NCBI RefSeq assembly: GCF_000617845.2
Contig: NZ_DF820425.1
Coordinates: forward strand, 6,454,741-6,518,740
Reading direction: 5' to 3'
Source: Bradyrhizobium sp. DOA9
Lineage (GTDB): Bacteria; Pseudomonadota; Alphaproteobacteria; Rhizobiales; Xanthobacteraceae
DNA length: 64,000 nt
Shown one piece after another: positions 16,883 to 24,680 of this stretch. How positions within the stretch are numbered: the stretch's first letter is position 1; each line of letters starts with the position of its first letter. The notes beneath the pieces are model-generated. The model did no database searches and had not been told where the DNA came from. It saw only the letters and a program-made list of their open reading frames with translations. Both the position numbers and the translations under genes were made by a program.

Positions 16883-18619
16883 CTATTTCTTCAGCGCGAA
16901 GACCCAGACGACGCCGCCCTGCGGCACGTTGGCTTCGATGCCGATGTTGTTGGTCACGAGCGCGTCCTGGATGCGCTGCGCGTCGACGCCCCAGCCCGAC
17001 TGGATCGCGATGTATTGCGTGCCGTCGATCTCATACGACACCGGCATGCCGACGATGCCGGAGTTGGTCTTCTGCTCCCACAACAGTTCGCCCGTCTTGG
17101 CGTGGAAGGCGCGGAAATAGCGGTCGTTGGTCCCGCCGACGAAGACGAGATCGCCCGCGGTCGCCGTGACCGATCCGAACAGTTGCGACTTGGGGAAGTT
17201 GTGCTGCCAGACCTTCTTGCCGGTTGCGGGATCCCAGGCCTGGAGCTCGCCGAAATGATCGGCGCCCGGCTTTGTCTTGAGGCCGATGTCCTCCGGTTTG
17301 GTGCCGAGCCAGAGCTCGCCCGGCTTGAGCGGCACTTTCTCGCCGGTAAAGCCGCCGCAGAAATTCTCATTGGCAGGCACGTAGACGAGGCCGGTCCTCT
17401 GGCTGTAGGCCGCCGACGGCCAATCCTTGCCGCCCCACAGCGAGGGACAGAACTCGACGCGCTTGCCGAGCACCGGCTTGTGCGCTGGATCCACGATCGG
17501 CTTGCCGGTCTCGTCGATGCCCTTCCAGACGTCGGTGTAGACGAACGGCCATCCCGCGACATAGTTGATCTTGGTCGGAGTGCGCTCGAGCACCCAGAAG
17601 ATCGCGTCGCGGCCGGGATGGACCAGGCTCTTGATGGTGCGGCCGTTGCGTTGCAGGTCGATCAGCATCGGCGCTTCGACCTCATCCCAGTCCCAGGAAT
17701 CGTTCTGGTGGTACTGGTGATAGGCCTTGATCTTGCCGGTGTCGGGATCGAGCGCGAGCACCGATGCCGTGTAGAGATTGTCGCCGGGGTGGGAGTCGCC
17801 GGGCCATGGCGCGGCGTTGCCGACGCCCCAATAGATCGTCCTGGTCTCCTTGTCGTAATTGCCGGTCATCCAGGCCGATCCGCCGCCGTTCTTCCAGTCA
17901 TCGCCCTGCCAGGTATCGTGACCGGGCTCGCCTTCGCCGGGAATGGTGAAGGTCCGCCACAGCTCCTTGCCGTCCTTGGCATCGTAGGCCACGATATAGC
18001 CGCGCACGCCGAACTCGCCGCCGGAGCCGCCGACGATGACCTTGCCGTCGACGATCAACGGCATCAGAGTCAGGTACTGGCCCTTCCTGTAGTCCTGCAC
18101 TTTGGTATCCCACAGCACCTTGCCGGTCTTTGCATCGAGCGCGACCACGTGGTCGTCCGTGGTGGCGAGGTAGAGCTTGTCCTCCCATAGGCCGACGCCG
18201 CGGTTGGTCGGATGCAGCTGGAACAGATCGTCAGGAAGCTGCCGCTTGTAGCGCCAGTATTCGTCGCCGGTCTTCGCGTTCAGTGCGATCACCTGCCCCA
18301 TCGGAGTGGTCACGAACATCGCGCCATTGTTGACGATCGGCGGGGCCTGATGGCCTTCGACCACGCCGGTGGCGAAGGTCCAGACCGGCGTGAGGTTCTT
18401 CACGTTGGAGGTGTTGATCTGGTCGAGCGGACTATAGCCCTGCCCGTCATAGGTGCGCCGGTAGAGCATCCAGTTGTGGGGCTCGGGGTTTTCCAGCCGC
18501 TGCGCGGTGACCGGAGAATAATTCTCGATCGGACCCGATAGGGCGGCGGTCGAGGCAAGACACGTGAAGGCGACGAAGCCGGACAGTAACCATTGCTTCC
18601 TGGTCATGGAAATCTTCAT
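16883..18619 (-). CDS. Divergent PQQ-dependent alcohol dehydrogenase lacking the vicinal Cys pair
   Basis: A 578-residue exported quinoprotein dehydrogenase with a signal peptide of about 29 residues. The propeller repeats and active-site residues are present: Glu202, Asn268, Asp310 and Arg337. Asp312 in SWDWDEV gives the Asp-x-Asp lanthanide signature. The adjacent cysteine pair found before the NRG motif in XoxF and ExaF is absent; this region reads LFQLHPTNRG (residues 132-141). That disulfide is linked to electron transfer between PQQ and cytochrome, so this enzyme may use another route. GGGGAA precedes the ATG. A Rieske protein gene lies 127 bases upstream on the same strand and may be its partner. 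Substrate unknown. Confidence 0.87.
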   Translation of the reverse strand: MKISMTRKQWLLSGFVAFTCLASTAALSGPIENYSPVTAQRLENPEPHNWMLYRRTYDGQGYSPLDQINTSNVKNLTPVWTFATGVVEGHQAPPIVNNGAMFVTTPMGQVIALNAKTGDEYWRYKRQLPDDLFQLHPTNRGVGLWEDKLYLATTDDHVVALDAKTGKVLWDTKVQDYRKGQYLTLMPLIVDGKVIVGGSGGEFGVRGYIVAYDAKDGKELWRTFTIPGEGEPGHDTWQGDDWKNGGGSAWMTGNYDKETRTIYWGVGNAAPWPGDSHPGDNLYTASVLALDPDTGKIKAYHQYHQNDSWDWDEVEAPMLIDLQRNGRTIKSLVHPGRDAIFWVLERTPTKINYVAGWPFVYTDVWKGIDETGKPIVDPAHKPVLGKRVEFCPSLWGGKDWPSAAYSQRTGLVYVPANENFCGGFTGEKVPLKPGELWLGTKPEDIGLKTKPGADHFGELQAWDPATGKKVWQHNFPKSQLFGSVTATAGDLVFVGGTNDRYFRAFHAKTGELLWEQKTNSGIVGMPVSYEIDGTQYIAIQSGWGVDAQRIQDALVTNNIGIEANVPQGGVVWVFALKK

Positions 18620-18746
18620 GGACGTTCCCCTTTTTCATCCGTTTGAATTCTTGTTGTGAATTCTTGTCGTTCTTGTCGTTCGTTCCGTCGTCCGCCCATC
18701 GGCGGATGCGGCCTCTCGTGACGCGGGCAGGAGCCCGCCCCCTCCG

Positions 18747-19394
18747 TCATCCTGGCTGTGTGCCACCTACCTTTCCCATGAAATTGCCGGCGACGCTGAG
18801 CGAACCGTCAGCGAGCACCAGCGGCAGCGCTGCAAGCCGCCGCGGTGCCGGTCCGAACACGACCTGCGCGCCCGCGCGGGGATCGAATTCGGAGTTGTGG
18901 CACATGCATTTGAACACCTCCTTGTCGCCGACATCGCTCTTCACCCAGGCGGTGACGGGACAGCCCGCATGCGAGCAGATCGCGGAGTAAGCGATGATGC
19001 CGTCGACGGCCCGCGCGCGAGTCTTCTCGTCGAGGTCGGCGGGATCGAGCTTGATGATCAGGATCTCGTTGAGCCGCGAGGCGCTGCGCACCACCGATGT
19101 GGTGGGATCCTTCGGCCAGGCATGCACGGGCGGTCCGCCCACCGGCAGATCGACCGCAGTGATGAGCTTTCCCTCGCGGTCACCTTCGGAGAAGACGAGC
19201 AGATCGCCCTTCTGCGGCCGCTCGTCCGAGCCGGGCGGATCCTCACCTGCGCGCGCCTGGGTGGAGCAGCCGAGACACGCCGTCGTCGCCAGCGCACCGA
19301 GCAGCACGGATCGCCGTGTCTGCTCAGTGCTCGCATCGACGTCGGATTCCGCAGCATTCTCGGAGGATGATGAATGAGTATCGAACGATGCCAT
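18747..19394 (-). CDS. Exported Rieske [2Fe-2S] protein
   Basis: A protein of about 215 residues with a twin-arginine signal (TRRSVLLGALATTACLG) and one Rieske domain. The cluster ligands are seen in CSHAGC and, 20 or so residues on, CMCHNS. Start choice: ATG 19394 puts the Arg pair at residues 27-28, a normal distance; an ATG at 19487 would place it at 58-59. The gene lies just upstream of the PQQ dehydrogenase that lacks the vicinal cysteines. A role as its electron acceptor is inferred from position. It resembles the ISP subunit of a bc1 complex only in the cluster motif; no cytochrome b gene is nearby. Confidence 0.83.
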   Translation of the reverse strand: MASFDTHSSSSENAAESDVDASTEQTRRSVLLGALATTACLGCSTQARAGEDPPGSDERPQKGDLLVFSEGDREGKLITAVDLPVGGPPVHAWPKDPTTSVVRSASRLNEILIIKLDPADLDEKTRARAVDGIIAYSAICSHAGCPVTAWVKSDVGDKEVFKCMCHNSEFDPRAGAQVVFGPAPRRLAALPLVLADGSLSVAGNFMGKVGGTQPG

Positions 19395-19630
19395 GCCCGC
19401 TAGCAGGCGCTGGAACTCTGCCGAAAACAAGGCGAAGACTTGGCGCCGCAGTGCATCAATATGGCTTTGCTCGCGTTGATTGAGCAAAGCCGCTCGCGTT
19501 CAAGCGCGTTTTCGCGACTTCTACGTCGCGTTGCGCGAATGGCATGATGATTTTGCAGATCAGGTCGATGATGCAGGAATTGGTGCGACGCATGATGCGA
19601 TGCGGGGATCCCACCCATGCATCCTGTCGT

Positions 19631-20095
19631 TCACGACCTGAGCACGTGACGCGGCGAAGCGATGCGGCCCGCAAGTGTTGCCGACGCCATCTCGAAGCTG
19701 TCGGCGATACGACGCGCCTTGTCGATGAACAGCGCGGCCGCCGCCGGCGGGCAGACCTCGCGCGCGGTCTGCTCGAACAGGTCGAGCCAGCGATCGAAAT
19801 GGCCGCCGGCCAGGTTGAGCGGCATGTGTGCTCGCATCGGCGAGCCGTGATAGCGGCCGCTCATCAGTACGACCGACGACCAGAAAGCCCTGAGCTTGGT
19901 GAGATGCTCGTCCCAGTTCTGGACGACGGCGAAGACGGGCCCCAGCAGCGCGTCCTCGCGCACGCGTCCGTAAAAGCGGGTGACGAGTTCCCCGATCATC
20001 TCCTCGGTAATCCCGGTGCGCTCGATCGCATCCTGGGTCAACAGGTTCCGCCGCGCGGCCGCAGCTTCCCGCTCGGCCCTCAGTCGATCCGACAT
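19631..20095 (-). CDS. Group III truncated haemoglobin
   Basis: A haem protein of about 154 residues. It shows the group III pattern: ITEEMIGELVTRFYGRVREDALLGPVF, conserved Trp in NWDEHL, FWSSVVLMSGRYHG, and the proximal-His segment (AHMPLNL, HFDRWLDLF). Such proteins bind oxygen or nitric oxide, and their role is poorly known. The start is uncertain: ATG 20095 is used; ATG 20116 with GGGA just upstream would add seven residues. It lies between 3-hydroxybutyryl-CoA dehydrogenase and the Rieske gene, all on one strand but with large gaps, so it is probably a separate unit. Confidence 0.85.
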   Translation of the reverse strand: MSDRLRAEREAAAARRNLLTQDAIERTGITEEMIGELVTRFYGRVREDALLGPVFAVVQNWDEHLTKLRAFWSSVVLMSGRYHGSPMRAHMPLNLAGGHFDRWLDLFEQTAREVCPPAAAALFIDKARRIADSFEMASATLAGRIASPRHVLRS

Positions 20096-20232
20096 GTTCC
20101 TTGCTATCCGTTCCATTGTTCCCGCAGGCTGCCCGTTCAACATTGTCGGGCCGATCGCGCGCGGCGTCTTTGTCGCAGCGCAAATCGCGGGATCGGGCGG
20201 CGGACGCTGGGTGCCCGCCGCCAATGCCTTCA

Positions 20233-21084
20233 TCAGGCGCTATAAGTGTAAAAACCCTGCCCGGTCTTGCGGCCGAGATGGCCGGCATCGACCATCTCCT
20301 TCAGCAGCGGGGCTGGCCGATATTTGGGATCGTTGAAGCCTTTGTAAAAGACCTCCATCACCGAAAGCATGGTGTCGAGCCCGACGAGATCGGCCAGCGC
20401 GAGCGGCCCGATCGGATGGTTGCAGCCGAGCTTCATGCCGGCGTCGATCTCTTCCGCCGTCGCGATGCCCTCCTGGAGCGCGAAGATCGCCTCGTTGATC
20501 ATCGGACACAGGATGCGGTTGACCGCGAAGCCGGGGCTGTTCTTGGCCGTGATCGCCACCTTGCCGACGCGCTTGGCGAAATCCAGCGCCTTGGCATGGG
20601 TGTCGTCCGAAGTCTGCAGGCCGCGGATGAGCTCGAGCAGCGCCATCACCGGCACCGGGTTGAAGAAGTGCATGCCGATGAAGCGGTCGGGGCGATCGGT
20701 CGCGGCGGCGAGCTTGGTGATCGAGATCGAGGAGGTGTTGGTCGCGACCAGCGTGCGCGGCGACAAGGTGGCGCAGAGGTCCTTCAGGATCTTGACCTTG
20801 AGCTCCTCGTTCTCGGTCGCGGCCTCGATGACGAGGTCGCAATCCGACAGCTTCGCCCGGTCGGTAGTGCCGGTGATGCGCTTGAGCGTCGCCTCGCGGT
20901 CGGCCGCCGACATCTTCTCTTTCTTGACCAGCCGCTCGAGGCTTCCGCCGACGGTCGCGAGGCCGCGGTTCACCGCCGCATCGGAAATATCGACCATCAC
21001 GACCGACAGGCCGGCGGCGGCGCTGACCTGCGCGATGCCGTTCCCCATGGTCCCTGCCCCGATGATGCCAACGGTCTGGATCAT
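20233..21084 (-). CDS. 3-hydroxybutyryl-CoA dehydrogenase
   Basis: A 283-residue cytoplasmic enzyme that interconverts 3-hydroxybutyryl-CoA and acetoacetyl-CoA with NAD(P). The nucleotide fold is GIIGAGTMGNGIAQ at the N-terminus; the catalytic region has NTSSISIT and GMHFFNPVPVM (with the catalytic His); and the C-terminal domain shows NRILCPMINEA and GRKTGQGFY. Length matches the stand-alone Hbd/PaaH family. GAAGGA precedes the ATG by about 9 bases. In Bradyrhizobium it would act in fatty-acid or polyhydroxybutyrate-linked metabolism. No other beta-oxidation gene is adjacent. Confidence 0.93.
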   Translation of the reverse strand: MIQTVGIIGAGTMGNGIAQVSAAAGLSVVMVDISDAAVNRGLATVGGSLERLVKKEKMSAADREATLKRITGTTDRAKLSDCDLVIEAATENEELKVKILKDLCATLSPRTLVATNTSSISITKLAAATDRPDRFIGMHFFNPVPVMALLELIRGLQTSDDTHAKALDFAKRVGKVAITAKNSPGFAVNRILCPMINEAIFALQEGIATAEEIDAGMKLGCNHPIGPLALADLVGLDTMLSVMEVFYKGFNDPKYRPAPLLKEMVDAGHLGRKTGQGFYTYSA

Positions 21085-21395
21085 TGCGTCACATCCTTCA
21101 TTCTTGCGGGCGCGCCAGTCGCAGCCCGGCTCCATTGTTCCTGCAACAGGGTCTAGCACCGCCATGGGGCCGGCGCGACCCGATCCTGTTCCTTAGCGCA
21201 TCGGAGGCAGGAAGAAAGCCGCCCCGGGGCGGCTAGGTGCCCCGACTGTGGGTCCCTGGCCGCGTTTTCCGATCCTGAGCCTTGCTCCAACGGCTCCCGG
21301 GGGCTGCCCACCCCTTGGGCCCTTGATTATGGCAGCGGCAGCAGCGAGAAGGGCGGCGCGGGGCTGCCGCGGAACAGGAGCTTGCCCGAGACCGG
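21085..21395. other. Intergenic gap with an 18-nt palindrome
   Basis: About 310 bases between divergent hbd and the tungstate permease gene, with no supported gene. A GC-rich palindrome AGCCGCCCCGGGGCGGCT lies at 21217-21234, with AAG-rich sequence on its left, which reads as T-rich on the minus strand. It could be a minus-strand terminator or simply a stem in the permease leader. Confidence 0.45.
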
Positions 21396-22094
21396 ATGAA
21401 CGATTTCGCACGATCCATCGGTGCCGCCTTTGCGCTGATCGGCGAGGCCGACACCGAGCTATTGGGCATCGTCACCTTGTCCGTCAGGGTCAGCTTGACC
21501 GCCAGCATCCTCGCGCTCCTGATCGGTGCCCCCTTTGGGGCCCTGCTTGCGATCACCCGTTTCCGGGGACGCCAGGTCATCATCATTCTGACCAATGCAC
21601 TGCTCGGCCTTCCGCCGGTCGTGGTCGGGCTCGCCCTCTATCTCTTGCTGTCGCGGTCCGGCCCGTTCGGGGCGGCGGGCTTGCTGTTCACACCAAGCGC
21701 CATGGTGATCGCGCAGACGCTGCTGGCGACACCCATCGTGGTGGCGCTGGTGCACCGGCCGGCAACTCTGTTGTGGGCGGAGTATGGCGACCTGGCGCGG
21801 ATCGACGGGCTGTCGGCCCTGCGCAGCATGGCCCTGCTGTTCGCGCTCGGCCGGACCTCGCTGCTGACGGCCTTTCTCGCCGCGTTCGGGCGGGCGATTG
21901 CGGAAGTCGGCGCCATCATCATCGTCGGCGGCAACATCCGCGGCTTCACCCGCACGATGACGACGGCGATCGCGCTGGAAACCAGCAAAGGCGACCTGCC
22001 GCTGGCGCTCGGACTCGGGCTGATCCTGCTCGCGCTCAGCGTCGCGGTGTCGACCGTCGCCTTCGTCCTAGTGGGACGCGTTGGGGAAAAATAG
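21396..22094 (+). CDS. Tungstate ABC transporter permease (TupB-like)
   Basis: A 232-residue integral membrane subunit with five or six transmembrane segments. The cytoplasmic loop contacting an ATPase is visible as the EAA-like stretch around YGDLARIDGLSALRSM, and the family segment GRAIAEVGAIIIVGGNIRGFTRTMTTAIALE is typical of TupB. It would import tungstate or molybdate with TupA. Its 3' end overlaps the convergent tupA-like gene by 27 bases; in most genomes tupA, tupB and tupC are co-directional. No ATPase gene is nearby; the ATPase would have to come from elsewhere. Confidence 0.85.
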   Translation: MNDFARSIGAAFALIGEADTELLGIVTLSVRVSLTASILALLIGAPFGALLAITRFRGRQVIIILTNALLGLPPVVVGLALYLLLSRSGPFGAAGLLFTPSAMVIAQTLLATPIVVALVHRPATLLWAEYGDLARIDGLSALRSMALLFALGRTSLLTAFLAAFGRAIAEVGAIIIVGGNIRGFTRTMTTAIALETSKGDLPLALGLGLILLALSVAVSTVAFVLVGRVGEK

Positions 22095-22877
22095 CTGCTC
22101 GCCGCCGACCTTGTACCCGGCGATCGCGTCCTGCCCTTGCGGCGAAACCAGCCAGTCGATGAAGGCCTTTCCCTCCTTCGCCTTCACGTTCGGGTGCTTT
22201 TCGGGATTCACCAGCATGACGCCGTACTGGTTGAAGAGCCGCTTGTCCCCCTCGGTCAGGATGGCGAGCTCGCCGCGGTTCTTGAACGACAGCCAGGTGC
22301 CGCGGTCCGACAGGAGGTAGGCGTTCGACGACGAGGCCATGTTCAGCGCCGGGCCCATGCCCTGGCCGATCTCCCGGTACCAGGTGTCCTTGCCGGCACT
22401 GAGGTCGACGCCGGCCTCCTTCCATAGCCTCAGCTCGGCCGCATGCGTGCCGGACTTGTCGCCACGCGAGATGAACGGCGCCTTCGCCGCCGCGATCTTG
22501 CGCAGCGCCTCGGCCACGTCCTTGCTGCCCGAGATCTGCGCCGGATCGCTTTTGGGGCCGATGATGACGAAGTCGTTGTACATGACGTCAAAGCGCTTCA
22601 CGCCCTGCCCTTCGGACATGAACTTGTCCTCGGCGGGCTTGTCATGGACGAACACCACATCGGCGTCGCCGCGCCGCCCGATATCCAGAGCCTGGCCGGT
22701 GCCGACGGCGACGACCTTGACGCCGATGCCCTCGGCCTTCGCGAACAGCGGCAGCAGATGGCCGAACAGCCCGGACTGTTCCGTCGAGGTGGTCGACGCC
22801 ACGGTGATGGTGCGATCCTGTGCGAATGCGATGGTGGACCAGAGCAGAACCGCTCCGATGGTGACAAGCTTCCTCAT
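22068..22877 (-). CDS. Periplasmic tungstate-binding protein (TupA-like)
   Basis: A 269-residue exported binding protein with a signal peptide cut near AFAQ (residue 20). TupA motifs are present: VASTTSTEQSGLFGHLLP, GTGQALDIGRRGDADVVFVHD, and FISRGDKSGTHAAE. These regions form the oxyanion site selective for tungstate over molybdate in known members. GAGGA lies 8 bases before the ATG. The gene is tail-to-tail with its presumed permease. Tungsten or molybdenum supply would fit the molybdoenzymes IorAB and BisC-like in this window, but specificity cannot be read from sequence. Confidence 0.88.
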   Translation of the reverse strand: MRKLVTIGAVLLWSTIAFAQDRTITVASTTSTEQSGLFGHLLPLFAKAEGIGVKVVAVGTGQALDIGRRGDADVVFVHDKPAEDKFMSEGQGVKRFDVMYNDFVIIGPKSDPAQISGSKDVAEALRKIAAAKAPFISRGDKSGTHAAELRLWKEAGVDLSAGKDTWYREIGQGMGPALNMASSSNAYLLSDRGTWLSFKNRGELAILTEGDKRLFNQYGVMLVNPEKHPNVKAKEGKAFIDWLVSPQGQDAIAGYKVGGEQLFFPNASH

Positions 22878-23043
22878 GCGACGTCCTCGGCCAGATAATG
22901 ACGGTTCTGAATAGCGGCTCACAGCGACGACGGGAACCCCAACCTTGGATTGCGACGAGGTTGATGCGCGCGGTGCGCCTCGTCTGGCAGAAAAAGCGCG
23001 CCGGCGCGGGCCAGGCACGCCTGCAAAACAAGAAGTGAAAAAA

Positions 23044-23072
23044 CAACCCCATGCACAGTAGCGATGGGGTTG
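23044..23072 (-). terminator. Intrinsic terminator on the minus strand with no gene upstream
   Basis: Arms CAACCCCAT (23044-23052) and ATGGGGTTG (23064-23072) form a 9-bp stem. On the minus strand it is followed by a run of six T (positions 23043 down to about 23035, broken by one G), a classic intrinsic terminator. A second stem with arms TTTTCGGT and ACCGAAAA lies just upstream (23086-23104). No minus-strand coding gene precedes it; the next minus-strand gene downstream is the tupA-like gene, 160 bases on. It could end a small RNA or act as an attenuator in the tupA leader. Confidence 0.6.
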
Positions 23073-23267
23073 AAAGGCTTGAGGATTTTCGGTCTTACCG
23101 AAAACGCGGTTGCGACGTCGGGCAAAACAGGGGTATTATTGCATCATCGGCGCCATGCGGGTTTCGCGACTCGGGCGGATGCGAGCGTTCTCGATCCGAT
23201 TGCGTCGCCGCCCGCGTACTGAACTTACGCATGTTCTGCAATTGGTCCCACCTACATTGACATCGGC

Positions 23268-24401
23268 GTGACGGCCGGGGCAGTTTTTCATATTGCTGGC
23301 GAATCAGCGATAGCCTCACGCCGAGTACCTCTTGGACAACTCCCAGTGCTTTCGAGACTGATATCGTTGCTGCGCCGCATCCCCGCGGTGAACTGGGCGT
23401 TTTCCCGACTTCGGCCTGTGCCGCACAGCGGCAATATTGAGGTCGCGCAGATCGCCACAGACGCTTCACCTGCCATCACCGAAGACGTCGCGGGCACAGC
23501 TCAAGCTCCAATGGCCGAGATCAGCGCTGACCCGGTGCGCGAAGAGGCTGATCTCGCCGCCACAACTCCGGTCGCAGAGAATGATGCGGCGGCGCTGGTC
23601 GTCGCGGAAACAGTCACCGAAGAGCCGTTGGCTGCATCGTCCGGTGCGGAGAGCGAGCCAGTTGCAGCCTCCGATCTCGCAGTCGTGGACGATGATGCGT
23701 CGGTTGTTGGAATCTCTGCAGAGATCGACTCTGCCGCCTCAGAAGAGATCGTGATTTCGTCAGCAGACCTCGCGACCGCTTCGGCCGATCGCCCTGCCGT
23801 CATCATCGAGGCTGCCCCCTCGCCCGACATATCCGTCGACGCCGCACCCGTCGCCGCTGAAGCAATCCCGGTCCATGTCGAGAACGTCGCGGCTGTCGTC
23901 CCTGAAGCCAGCGCCGAGATCGACCCGGCGCCCGCAAGCGATGTTCCGCCCGACACGGCGATTGCGGCGGTAGCCAACGAGTCATCCAGCGCCGCCGGGG
24001 AAACTGAACCAGCTCCGGTTCTCATGTCTCCGCTGCCAGAGATACGCAGCGTCCCGAAAGTTCGCGCGAGGGTCACGGAGCCCGCCGACCGCGCCGCGCT
24101 GATCCGGCAGCGCTGGGCGGAGAGCGGAATCAGGATGTGGAATCCGCGCCTGCACGGCACCGGCGAGGCCGCGCTGAACATCCAGGGAAGCATCGGGCTG
24201 CTGCCACCGGCGCCCGGCGAGACAATGCCGCGCTACGACAAGCTGGAATTCAGGATGCTCGGCGGACAGATCGTCTGTGAGGGCGTGATCGTCGAGGCTC
24301 CCGTTCAGGCGAGCCATCGGAGCTTCACGCGGCTCGCCGAGCCGCGGACCATCGAGCGGATGCGCGAACCGGCGCGCGAGCGCCAAGCCGTTCTCGCCTG
24401 A
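23268..24401 (+). CDS. Ala/Glu/Val-rich low-complexity protein of unknown function
   Basis: A frame of up to 377 codons. The first 60 residues are basic and include an amphipathic stretch (SRLISLLRRIPAVNWAFSRL). Residues 60-260 are acidic and rich in Ala, Val, Ser, Glu and Pro without a fixed repeat. The last 110 residues look like a small ordered domain (RQRWAESGIRMWNPRLHG, then MPRYDKLEFRMLGGQIVCEG). The start is GTG 23268 without a good ribosome site and could be later. I do not recognise the family. The acidic middle suggests a disordered linker between two functional ends. Confidence 0.6.
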   Translation: MTAGAVFHIAGESAIASRRVPLGQLPVLSRLISLLRRIPAVNWAFSRLRPVPHSGNIEVAQIATDASPAITEDVAGTAQAPMAEISADPVREEADLAATTPVAENDAAALVVAETVTEEPLAASSGAESEPVAASDLAVVDDDASVVGISAEIDSAASEEIVISSADLATASADRPAVIIEAAPSPDISVDAAPVAAEAIPVHVENVAAVVPEASAEIDPAPASDVPPDTAIAAVANESSSAAGETEPAPVLMSPLPEIRSVPKVRARVTEPADRAALIRQRWAESGIRMWNPRLHGTGEAALNIQGSIGLLPPAPGETMPRYDKLEFRMLGGQIVCEGVIVEAPVQASHRSFTRLAEPRTIERMREPARERQAVLA

Positions 24402-24680
24402 TCCTTTCTTCTCCGACGACCGTGGCCATGTGCTGGGCTGATGTCCCGCATGGGAGACAGCGGGTGGTAGCTGCGGCGATTCCGGGCGATTTGCGCCTGA
24501 GGCGCATGCACGTTGCAGCCGGTTATCCTTAACGGGACCTCACCAATGCACGCGACCGGAAAGGACTGAGGCAGCGCGCAACCCGTGCTGGCCTGCCCGG
24601 CTGGAACCGATCTAACGGGCCCTTTACCCCTGCCGTGCAAGATTGCCAGTGTTTTCAGGGGATCTGGGGCTCGTATTGCA

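Noticed and set aside
16883..18619. Calling the third PQQ dehydrogenase a second XoxF
   Set aside because: It lacks the vicinal cysteines and the XoxF N-terminal signature; it only shares the fold and the Asp-x-Asp motif.
23095..23469. 124-codon minus-strand frame near the candidate terminator
   Set aside because: Cys/Arg/Ser-rich without domain or ribosome site, and it overlaps the better + strand frame; it does not explain the terminator.
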